DNA from: Distichodus sexfasciatus
Lineage: Eukaryota > Chordata > Actinopteri > Characiformes > Distichodontidae
Direction of reading: 5' to 3'
Length of the DNA: 64,000 nucleotides
Assembly: GCA_032718565.1 (NCBI GenBank)
Contig: JAVGVS010000007.1
Coordinates: 5,200,259-5,264,258 of the forward strand
Below the pieces are notes generated by a model, which saw nothing but the letters and a program-made list of their open reading frames with translations, made no database searches and had not been told where the DNA came from. Of this stretch, positions 12,131 to 21,142 are shown piece by piece; the stretch's first letter is position 1, and the number at the start of each line of letters is the position of its first letter. The translations under genes and the position numbers were made by a program.

Positions 12131-12946
12131 TCTCTTCCTTCCCATTCTGTGCATCCTTTAGTTTCTATCACTGTAATAGCAAATGTGTTGGACCAAGTCA
12201 CACTCCCTTGCTTCTGGAACACTTTCAAAGACACAACAGACTTCCAATGGGAAAGAGATAACAAACTGGTGCTGCACTACCAAAATGAGAACCTGACAAC
12301 GGGGGAGGGCTTTGATGAAAACTTTTCTTTCTCCAAAGACGGCTACAAGGACGGAAATTTAACCCTTACCATCAACCGAGTTCAGCAATCAGATGCAGGA
12401 CTTTACCGCTGTCACATCAATGAGAAATGGGAAGAGGGATATCCACATTCATACATTCTCATTGTTAAAGGTAAAATCTTATGTTCCATGTTACCTTGTG
12501 TTGTTTTGCCAGTTGCTTTTTTACTAACATTTCTAATTGTTCACTTATTTCTTACAGAAAAACCCATTTATAAGGAGAACAAAACACCTGAACAGAATCC
12601 CTACTCGTGTTATGGTACTTGGATAGGTTTATTTGGCATTACTATCAGCTTTGTTATTGCATTATTAGTCTATTTTGGAATGCGAAGGTGTAAAATCACA
12701 TCCTGTAAAACTTCAAACACTAAACATTTGCAAGATGTTCCAATAGGTTCATTACCTAACCAGGAAACTGCTGCAACACTGGAAAATGGAGAACCAGATT
12801 CACTCAACCCTAGACCTCGTGCAGGCCTGAGGAGCATGGACCGTCTTTCGAGGAGGATGAGTGCCAGTTTACAGAATGCTGCTCGGAATTCTGAAAACAG
12901 AGAAAATGAAAGGGAAGGTTTAATAGGAGAGGAGCAACATCAGTGA
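7385..12946 (+). CDS. Two-Ig-domain type I membrane protein, four coding exons
   Basis: Joining 7385-7433, 11081-11392, 12162-12470 and 12558-12946 gives 1059 nt, 352 residues. All introns are GT-AG and phase 1, as is usual for Ig superfamily genes. Residues 1-24 form a hydrophobic signal peptide. Domain 1 (about 27-119) has the VTFKC strand and the D-x-G-x-Y-x-C signature (MGAYEC). Domain 2 (about 121-223) has VTLPC, FQWERD and DAGLYRC. A transmembrane helix follows (about 245-264), then a Ser/Arg-rich tail of about 88 residues with no tyrosine, so no ITIM or ITAM. N-glycosylation sequons include NLT (twice), NFS and NKT. Domain 1 carries five cysteines besides the canonical pair. The layout resembles B7/butyrophilin-like or other fish immune-type receptors (inference); I cannot name an orthologue. 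The neighbouring CDYL2 gene is on the same strand 6.8 kb downstream and is functionally unrelated. Confidence 0.8.
8465..8710 (+). repeat. Diverged short interspersed repeat, teleost 'TTACATTTA' type
   Basis: The start matches the common teleost repeat that opens with TTTACATTTA and a degraded 'cagacgctcttatcc' block. The middle (aaagtctcc..ggagca, then tggtggtag) matches the better copy at 23185. Other copies in the window are at 25752, 48105 and 58376. The family name is not assigned. Confidence 0.45.
9055..10963 (-). mobile_element. Tc1-like DNA transposon with long TIRs, inside intron 1 of the Ig gene
   Basis: The ends CAGTAGTCAACATTTGAAG (9055) and its near-complement ending at 10963 are both flanked by TA (9053-9054 and 10964-10965), the Tc1/mariner target duplication. 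Similarity between the two ends extends inward for roughly 180-200 bp, including a shared 'cagacatgatt.tttgtca' block near 9211 and 10793, so this is a long-TIR element. The length is 1909 bp. It encodes an antisense, broken DD34E transposase and is no longer autonomous. Confidence 0.9.
9660..10693 (-). pseudogene. Tc1-family DD34E transposase, broken
   Basis: The frame starts at 10693 (MPHLVRLQDSDLNRAIGM) with a helix-turn-helix DNA-binding region (TQREVADTVGTSQSVISRAW). The catalytic core follows: FTDESRF (first Asp), LMDDNAGPH (second Asp) and SPDLNPIEHIWE (Glu). I count 34 residues between the second Asp and the Glu, hence DD34E. A full-length Tc1 transposase is about 340 residues, so nearly all of the protein is present. 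It is interrupted by an in-frame TGA at about 10373, probably CGA to TGA, and by a frameshift at about 10015-10045. Both catalytic Asp residues and the Glu are retained, so the copy is dead only through these breaks. Confidence 0.9.
11081..11392 (+). CDS. Ig gene exon 2: Ig-like domain 1
   Basis: The acceptor TCTGGTGCAG ends at 11080 and the donor GTAAGC starts at 11393. The exon is 312 nt, 104 codons, phase 1 on both sides, a symmetric Ig-domain exon. It encodes the end of the leader and a V-like domain from SLIHFTVNVGDPVTFKC to DVKLKVL. The domain has seven cysteines, and the WTK at strand C and YNDMGAYEC at strand F mark the Ig fold. Confidence 0.82.
11449..11696 (-). repeat. tRNA-derived SINE, near full length (copy 1)
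   Basis: Read on the minus strand it starts GGGGCAGTTGGTAGCATAACGG (A-box-like), has a degraded B box, then a body with 'gaggtactcatgaacaaggtacc', 'ggatgggtcaaatgcaaagg' and a tail ending 'gacaaataatcactca'. At least seven further copies in this window share the same body. It lies in intron 2 of the Ig gene. Confidence 0.85.
12096..12134. repeat. (CT)n microsatellite at the exon 3 acceptor
   Basis: A CT dinucleotide run passes into TTTCTC and TTCC and forms an extended polypyrimidine tract ending 27 bp before the exon 3 acceptor (AG at 12160-12161). Length changes here could affect splicing strength; this is inference. Confidence 0.9.
12162..12470 (+). CDS. Ig gene exon 3: Ig-like domain 2
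   Basis: The acceptor CCTTTAG ends at 12161 and the donor GTAAAA starts at 12471. The exon is 309 nt, phase 1 on both sides. It encodes VSITVIANVLDQVTLPC through DAGLYRCHINEKW to SYILIVK, a V-set-like domain with canonical B and F strand cysteines and three of the sequons. Confidence 0.85.
12558..12946 (+). CDS. Ig gene exon 4: stalk, transmembrane helix and tail
   Basis: The acceptor CTTACAG ends at 12557 and the stop is TGA at 12944-12946. It encodes a short stalk with a free cysteine (PYSCYGT), a transmembrane segment (WIGLFGITISFVIALLVYF) and a polar tail with two Arg/Ser clusters (SMDRLSRRMSASL). The preceding 87-bp intron (12471-12557) is in frame and open, so an unspliced message would also be translatable. 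Confidence 0.78.
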
Positions 12947-12972
12947 TAATGTGAATGACAACAGTTTTGCTC

Positions 12973-13350
12973 CATTCATTCATTCATTCATTCATTCTTT
13001 ATCAGAACTACGTAATCCCAATCTGTGTCGTGGCGGGACCGGTGCCTATCACGGGAACTATGGGTGCAAGGCAGGGACCAGCCCTGGGCGGGCGCCAACA
13101 CACCGCAGGGCACACACACTCACACAATCACACTCTCACTCACACCTATTAAATCAAGTTAAAGTTGCCAGTTAACCTATGTTGCATGCTTTTGGACTGT
13201 GGGAGGAAACTGGAGCACCCGGAGGAAACCTGCACGAACACAGGGAGAGCATGCAAACTCACACAGAAAGGCACTACGGCCGACCTAGGGATCAGACCCA
13301 TGACCTTCTCGCTGTGAGGCGGCAGCCAGTGTGCGTCCGTGCTGCCTGTT
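12973..13350 (+). repeat. Interspersed repeat beginning with (ATTC)n (copy 1)
   Basis: It begins with tandem ATTC units, then 'cctatcacgggaactatgggtgc', a CACACACTCACAC stretch, 'acctatgttgcatgcttttggactgtgggagg' and 'ccttctcgctgtgaggc'. It matches the copies at 29466 and 59003 (minus). It starts 26 bp after the Ig gene stop codon and so probably lies in the 3' UTR. The family is not assigned. Confidence 0.75.
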
Positions 13351-13771
13351 TTGCTCAATTTAATTCAATTCAGTATCTTCAGTTTGGTCAGGTCCAGAAT
13401 TTTTTGGATTCATGGATCAAGAGGAGTTATTTGCCCTCCACACCACATTCTTAAAAGTTATTTATAACCCCAAAATGTATTTACTGCTAAAACATGAAAG
13501 GTAATATTTTAGTAAGCTACACCTTTAAATGCAATTTAAAAATATACCATGTCTTTCACACATTAACGGAAAAAAAGACATTTCTTTCTATGATAAATTA
13601 ATGTTTAAATGTTCTACGTTATTATGATAAGGTATTATTAATGCATTAACTAAGAATACGTTTGCCCTTTTTTGTATTATTTTGGAACAGAATTGTAGAT
13701 TGTAACCTGTAAATACTGAATGCATTAATGCTGTTGGTGATGTTTATTGGTTGATAAATTGTTTAGTTTAT

Positions 13772-14035
13772 GGGGCAGATGATAGTGTTACAGTTAGGGA
13801 GTTCGCCCTGTTATCAGAAGGTTGCTGGTTTGATTCCCGGACTGGGAAAGGTACCACTGAGGTACTCATGAGCAATGTAGTGATGTCAAGCACTGCTTTC
13901 CCGATGCTGTCCATGTCAGCTGCCCACTGCTCTTTTATGGATGGGTCAAATGCTGAGGTCAGATTTCATTGTGGTGCACTGTGTGCTGTGCTGTGGTTTG
14001 TTCAAAATGACAAATAATCATTTATTTTCACTATC
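13772..14035 (+). repeat. tRNA-derived SINE (copy 2)
   Basis: The head is 'ggggcagatgatagtgttacagttagg', the B-box-like site is GGTTTGATTCC, followed by the shared body 'aaaggtaccactgaggtactcatgag' and a tail of 'tgacaaataatcat'. It is in the same orientation as the flanking genes, near the probable 3' end of the Ig gene. Confidence 0.82.
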
Positions 14036-14311
14036 ATATCAAAACAGGGATACTTTAGGGTAAAAACATAAAGGAAATGACGATATTACATGTACACAAG
14101 GGATATGTGTAAAGCATTAATCAAGTGTCAAATGAAAAAAGATGGGGAGAAGAACAGTTTCTCAGTGTTCTCAAAAGCTCTTACATTTCCTAAGAGACAG
14201 TTCTTCTACAAACTATTACATGACCAGTGTTCACTTTTTTTTATTTGAAAATTTTGTATAATGTACAGAAAAGACGAGCATTGTAAAGGGAGCCTTTCAA
14301 TGTAGTGTGAT

Positions 14312-14431
14312 AATAAAATGTGATAAATCCCACTATAATTGCAATGAAAATGTGTATGTAAAATTAACATTTATTTTACTTTAGATGTGTGAGATCATTG
14401 CTGGTGTTTATTAGTCTTAAGGATGAATAAA
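14312..14431 (+). other. Candidate polyadenylation signals for the Ig gene
   Basis: AATAAA occurs at 14312-14317 and 14426-14431, about 1.4 kb after the stop codon, beyond two repeats. The motif is common in such AT-rich DNA, so these are candidates only. Confidence 0.2.
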
Positions 14432-15104
14432 ATGTTTTAATAGATCATTTAATAGGACTGTAAATGTTACTAGGACCACAGACATGATGGATTGTAGAAC
14501 ACTCCTCCAGTGAACTGTTTTTGTTTCCACTTACTCAATGTGTTGATATAAAACTTTGATGCACAAATCTGCAAGGGTGCACAGTATATTTTTAGGGTAA
14601 TGGGTTCTACTTTAAAAGGAATTTTTAATGATTAGCACTTTACAGGAATAGTATTTAGTGAGATAAATATTTAACTTTAAGTGTTAGTAGTATAATGCTA
14701 TGATTAGACGTTTCAAAGCTTAATTTATAGTTTTTTAAAGTCACTGTGGGAGGTGATGAGACAACACACCATGGGGTTCGTAGCTCAAAACCTTTCATGT
14801 AAGTCATATGTGACAATGGTATAAATCTCATCTGATTTACTCATGTGTAAACGGGGGCAGCATATACTTGGGTATTTATGGTAATTGTTGCAGGTTCAAT
14901 TCTGGGAAAATACAAACCACTGTGGGAGTGTGGTCACAGCTTTTCACTTCTGGTGAAATGTAGAGTGAATTAAATGTGGGGGCAGTGACCATTTGCTAGG
15001 TAATGCTGTACATATACTGGATATAGAACATATAGGTTATACTTACCAGACACAAAGATCTCTTGGACTGTGATGACAAAAAAAATGCACACTCAGGTTA
15101 ACTT

Positions 15105-15262
15105 GTTAGTCAAAGTAAATTTTATTGTCAAGTATACAGAGAGATGACATGACGTGGCTCCAGTTTTAACAGTGCAAAGAACCAGTATACACTGTAAACT
15201 AGAAGTAGAATATAAAATATAAACTTTAAACTAGAAGCAGGAAGAGAGACAATTAGGTTAAT
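15105..15262. repeat. Interspersed repeat containing 'tttattgtcaagtatacagagag' (copy 1)
   Basis: It shares with 48684-49000 the order: 'gtcaaagtaaa.tttattgtca', 'acagagagatgacatgacgtggctcc', 'cagtgcaaa.aa.cag', then repeated 'tataaactttaaactagaag' units. A weaker relative lies at 34594-34800. It resembles the 3' end of a non-LTR retrotransposon (inference). Confidence 0.6.
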
Positions 15263-15371
15263 TAGGTCAGGACAGACGTGCTTCATCCAGCCAGTGTTGT
15301 ATCAGGTAAAATTCATTAGTAATATACTTATACTATCATGGTCTACAATTAAATTGGTAATAGAGTCAGTG

Positions 15372-15645
15372 ATTATTATTATTATTATTAGTCATCATGA
15401 ACGATGCACAGCACACAGAGCACTACAGTAAAATGTAACCTCTGGAATAACCCATCTGTGTAGGAGAAGTGGGTAGCGTCCAGGGTACAGTACTTGAGGA
15501 CGTTACCTTGGTCACCTGCACTTCAGTGGTGCCTTTACAGATCTGGGATTTAAACTGGTAACTGGTAACTGGTTTACAGATCTGGGATTTAAACTGGTAA
15601 CTCTCTGATAACTGGATTGACTGCCTATTACACTACCATTGAATT
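15372..15645 (-). repeat. tRNA-derived SINE (copy 3) with internal duplication
   Basis: It contains the same body as the other copies, read on the minus strand, next to an (ATT)n run. The block 'ttacagatctgggatttaaactgg' occurs twice in tandem (about 15534 and 15573), a local duplication of the B-box region within this copy. Confidence 0.75.
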
Positions 15646-18600
15646 ATAGATTTCAAATATATTCATAAAACATTATAATATATAATATTCTAGCCCCAAG
15701 AGAAACCTTATTCTCTCAATATACATTGGATTTTAACATATTATAAAGTACATGCTTAACATCAATTCACATGACTGTTGCAAAACAATACTTATATTAC
15801 TTTAATCTGATATTACTCTAATCTCCACTAAGGTGCATGATGGCATCCTATCATGTTACAATATTCATAAGGAGTGGAATCTGAGTCAGGAATAACCAGA
15901 CTGAGAAAAACATTTGCTCCTGTCTGGCAAAAATAGATATAAAATCCCAGGGAGGCACTTTAGGAAAGCATCAAAGCTCATGAATCTCCTTTTAAACACA
16001 TCAAAAGTATCAAGATGACCTCCAGCATTTGCATCCAGATCATTTGGGATGGTTTCGAATTCAACAATAGTTTCACTGGTATTTTTGTCATGAGCCGAAC
16101 ACTCCCTACCTGAGCACATTTATATGTCCCATCTTGGTGATTGAGGCCTTTCTTTACACTTAGCATCTATTACATGGAAAAGAACTTCAAACACAAACAA
16201 CAATGCAGAAAGATTCTGTTTTTTTACAGTTAAAATTCGAGGTTGTATAGTAAAACTTGGGGAACTGAAAGCTGACTGGGTAGAAGAAGTGAGATGAGAA
16301 CAGGCAGTATGTGGTGTAGAGGACTGGCACTTTCAGGGTCATTGGAGAGTTTCTATTCAGCAGAAGTATATTACACAAGTGAAGAGTTCAGATGAGTGAG
16401 ATGAACTTCATTGGAGCTGCATGCTATTGAGTTCAGTCCTGTTTATTCACTCTGCTTCAGAGTGTTACCAAAATTTAGGGCACTACAGTTAGCACCATAG
16501 TCTCTTCTTCAAACAACCAGACCACTCCCTGTCTAATGCAAAGCTTTCTGTATAAAACACAAGCAGTATACTCAGTCAATACAAGATAATTGTAGACAAA
16601 TGTGTATCCCTATTTATAACAGCTGGTAAACTACAATTAATAAGTAATGGAGAAATGGAAAACTATTTGAAACAAATGAATCAATGTATGCATATATTTG
16701 TATTTATTATTTTGGTGTAGGATAAAGTTTTATTTGTTTATACACAACATTATCAAGTTATTTTGGTAAATACTCACAACTACACAACAAATGTGTAATA
16801 AAAAGTCTGTTTATAAATAAACACTGTGATGTGATTATCAAAATTGTAAATCCTCAAATTTCAATATCTTTATCATGCATAAACATCTGTAGCACATCAA
16901 AATCCAGAGTAATTAGTGAAAATGATGAGACACAGGATTTCAAACTGAATGCTAGTATTTTGTATCCTGATCTCACCTGATCTTGCTACATAACAGCTCT
17001 TCATTTGGTATAGGCAGGTCTTGCACAAAATCCAATATGGACTTTATAATGTAAAAGCTAATAACCTGAATCTTTCTGCTTAAAAGTGGAAAGTGATGCC
17101 TGAAGTTGCAGCTAATACAAGTAAAGCATTTTGAGACACAGACTGCAGGCAGGTTTCAAAGACTTTATAATGCAGAGTAATGGATGTGCTTTTGATTGAG
17201 GAAGACAGGCAGCAGTAGAACTATCAAAAAGGTATCAAAACGTGACACTGCACGAGAAGTGGTGAAACCTAAGTGGATGAGAGGTTCGTGGAAGAGTGAT
17301 GGCAAAGGAGGCTGAAAGCTGAGGTCATGTAGAGTTAAAATGAATATGTGGCTCAGGACTAAAATGGCACCTGACAAAAGGGGTGTCAAAAGTTCTTTAA
17401 AATGTACAGATCAGAAAAGGTCTGTCAGATATTTGTATAGCAATTGCTTGTCCGCCCAGCCTTTGTTTTTGTGAAAGTGGTTTAGGAAGGAATCATCATA
17501 TGTTCAATTTTTCAGAGGAAGACTGGACTTTAAACTTGTTTTGAGTGAGAAAACACAAGAGAAAACAGAGAGGGAGGTGTTCAAAATGCTAACCCTAACC
17601 CTTTCAACTGAGGCTTTCTGAGATCTAAACACCATCACAGTCAGGCACAGTGCTAACATTTACAGCAGTCATCCTGACAGAAAGTATTTTTAGATTAAAG
17701 ATAAGTATTTAAAATGTAACTGCATTACTCTAGTAAAGTAGTCACCATCAGGTTTCCTGTAGTCTTTTTGCTCAAAGACTAGGTTGTAGCAAGTGTTACT
17801 CTCATCTTAAAATTTTATCTCTGGTTGATGGGTTTTCACTAGGATTATCTCAGATGGTGTTGGTTAAAGTTGCTCCCCATAGAAAGTAAAGATTTACAGA
17901 GATTTGTGATAGATTTGCTGAGATGATGTGTTGTACAAGTGGTGACTGACATGCACATCCTCTGTGGTGGCAGTTTGGTGAAAATATCGCTATCTAGGTG
18001 AGTAGACTCAGCTCTCCTCTTTTTCATGGCGACAGATCTTGTGGTGATTTGTCATTGTTTATCACCTATTATCACTAAAATATCTGTGGGAATCCTAGTC
18101 AAAACCCTTCAACCAGAAATAATTCCACAGACATTTTCCCTTCTTCTCCTTTGCACTAGTCATTAAGTGTGTTGTGCTGCATCTGGTTATTATTCTGCTT
18201 CTTCGCACAGCTGTGTAATCTATGTCTCATTACTCATTGAGGCTTTTTGCACGTCTTCCTCTTGTAATCTAAGTGGTTTGAACATATGTCTTTTAAAAAT
18301 CCTGTTACGCTATTTTTCAATCTCTTATAATAATACAGTTGTCTAACTTCTTCTTAAGTAAAGGAGTTCTGTAGCAGGAAGTCAAATTTCTATCTTAATA
18401 TAACCTTCATTTGTTTAATTATCAAATATATACATAGGCACATGTATATCTTAGTTAATTTAATGAGATATCACCTAAAACTTTAAGATCTTTATTTTTC
18501 TGCAATCAAAATGACCTCTTCTTGTTATTTTCACTGTAATATTTTAATAGTTCTCTAATATGCTGTAATTACTCCTAGAGAAATGTATTTATCGTATAAT

Positions 18601-19479
18601 ATAAAAGATAAAAATTCCTGCGATTTGTCAGATTCTGTTAGCTTTGTGACATTCTCAAAAGTGGAAAAAAAAGTTCTATAATAAAGTTATCTCTTGTTTA
18701 AAAAAAATTAAAGCATATAGTGATTTGGTTTCAGAGAAAATGTTAGGGTTGGAGTTATGTGTAGCTGTAGTATTATTTATATCTATTAGAATTGAGTAAT
18801 GAAGGAGCAGTCAAATAAAATATGACCAACCTGAACGCTAGTTTCTCAAAAACTGCACAAATTCAATGTTGCAGTTGTCTTTGTCTTAAGGTTCATATCC
18901 TTGTTAAAACATACTCTTGTTTCAGTAAATATACCATTTTACACAGATATGCACAATGTCACTTTTATAACTGTCTTTGTATTGTTGTTATGTCGTGTTC
19001 TGTTCATAAGTTTACTTAACTATTGCCGACTGCAATGTGTATAGGTTTGTACTGATTAATTCATTTGTGTAAACTCTTGTTATATTTCCTTATAAATACA
19101 CCATAGGGGGCCTGGGGAATCGTTCTTTCTGTGTGATGTGTACTGTACAGTTATACTGACAATACAGTACTCTACATTTAATTGAATGTCAATAGAAGTA
19201 ATTCACCAAGGCACCAAAACGCGTGTGTGTGTGTTCGTGCGTATGCGTGCTTGTTTGTCCATGTCCGTCACAATGCGTTGATATGATAAGTGCCAAACCC
19301 CACCGCCAACACACAACCTACCTGCGAAACAACATTAAGCTCGGATGTGAACCATCGGGGCTTTGTGGGCAGAATTACTGTTACTTCCTCCACACTGAGG
19401 CAGAGGCAGCGAGCAAGTCCAGTTCGCACAAGCACACAAACACACAACACAACACAAGCCAAGCTGAGCAGCACCGCCC
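15646..19479. other. Intergenic region between the Ig gene and CDYL2, no gene seen
   Basis: The sequence is AT-rich with only short chance frames. I found no clear transposon ends in this 3.8-kb stretch. GC content rises after about 19200, where a TG-rich tract leads into the CDYL2 promoter. Confidence 0.5.
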
Positions 19480-19735
19480 CGCTCTGCCTCACTTGTTTGT
19501 TTAAAGTGAGGCGCGATCCATCGCAGCCGCGCTCGATTGACGCTGTCTGCTGATCTGCTACTGCGGCTGGCTCGGAATAACAAGGCAGTTTGTTAATAGC
19601 CGTCTATCGGGGCTTTCACCGACTCACCGAGGCACGCACGAGACAGCGGCAAAGCGAAATTCGGCGCGAGGCGGCCGCCAACACCACGCAGCCCAAGTTC
19701 CGCACCCAACGATGTCTTCGGGAGAGCTTTACGAG
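19480..19735 (+). promoter_or_regulatory. CDYL2: CpG-rich promoter and 5' end of CDYL2
   Basis: CpG and GC content rise sharply here compared with the surroundings (for example around 19508-19535 and 19640-19680, with GGCGCGAGGCGGCCGCC). No TATA box was seen. The CDYL2 start codon lies at 19712. CpG-island promoters are usual for broadly expressed chromatin genes. The transcription start cannot be placed from sequence alone. Confidence 0.65.
19712..19735 (+). CDS. CDYL2: CDYL2 exon 1 (MSSGELYE)
   Basis: Eight codons followed by donor GTACAG at 19736, phase 0. Human-type CDYL2 begins MASGDLYE, so the start is well supported. Tyr7 is the first residue of the methyl-lysine aromatic cage, so the cage is split between this exon and exon 2, 15.7 kb away. 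Confidence 0.92.
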
Positions 19736-21111
19736 GTACAGTTTTGCCCCTGTCAGCGGGGATTTACTTCTTAAAATTGACGAATGAAGGAATTAGGAAG
19801 TAAGGGGAGGTCCTCGCGCGTGGAAAAACCGATGTCCTAAAGCCATTTAACAGGCGAAACTAAGCGACCGTCCACGCGAGCTCCAGTCCGTTGAAGGAGT
19901 TTATCTGCTGCTTTTAAAATGTACAGAATTCATATTTTATGACATGATAGCCGTGGAGAGCAGCTCATTATAATACGCCAAGGTAGACAGGGGTTTAACT
20001 CGCATGTCAGTACACTTAAAAGTCACCCAAAGTGAAGTGGTTATTAAGTGGATTTTATAAGTGAGGTAATTAATGACAGGGTGAACGTCGCGTGCGAATT
20101 GGTTGCTTAGACGTGTTTAGTTATTCTTCATGCCCAGGTGTGTAATGTTAAATTAGACAAGCTTTTAAAACAGACTTTTTATTATCTTGTCAGAGTAAAA
20201 AAAGAATTTTAAAAAGACTCAACAACAGATGGGTAGACACTTGATTGCTTTTGAGTTGAGTAGAATTTTGAGTCTTATAACAGCACATTACAGTGTCATA
20301 AAGTTTGATCATTTGTCGGGATATGCTTTTAAAAATGTTGATTAAGTTCCAGAAGGAGTGTGGAGAGAATGCCTTTTCTGAATATTTGTTATCTTTACGC
20401 CTGTCACGTTGTCATGACTTAAAACACTTCGTGGAATGGTGACGTAACGGCGTCCATGTTTCAGTTTCTTTTTACGTTAATGCTATAAAACAGGTCTCTT
20501 ATCTCGGACGCCGTGTATGGACGGATGCGGTGACGTGGAGAATGTCATTAGGCTGTATCTCTTGGCTCCGACACTCTCCCTTTTTTTAAGAATGATGCTC
20601 ATTTGATCGTTGCTTTCATATTTAAAGCCTCCTAATACCGCCCGTTGCCTTATTGTGACTCTCACCTGGACATCTCATCTGAAAGCTATTGTTTATTTAT
20701 TTGGTTGACCTCCTAAAGAAACATGAGACTGCTGAGGGACAGTCTCTCCTGGGTGGAGATGCCGACCTACAGGTGGCCGTACTAAAGATGGCTCACCAAG
20801 TTCGGCTTTAACATCTTCATGGGAATGTCAAATATCTAATACACACCATATGCACATTAACATGCATTTGTTATCGCAAAATGGCTTTGCTCATGCTTAA
20901 TGTTACATCTGTGATACGTGAGATTTATGTTTACCGATGTTCCGTTTACAACGACGACTTGACGTGTAGGATGTGTATATATATATATATATATGGAGAG
21001 GGAGAGAGAGCTGAGTAGACTACTGTGCAAAATGGCTGTGATTCTGTGACTACCTTGAATAAGGATTAAGAATAAATAGGGATTCACCGTTTTTTCTTTA
21101 AATAAACAAAC

Positions 21112-21142
<31 letters not shown>

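Noticed and set aside
19223..19787. Several frames on both strands in the CpG-rich region
   Set aside because: Open because of high GC content. Only MSSGELYE at 19712 continues into a recognised protein.
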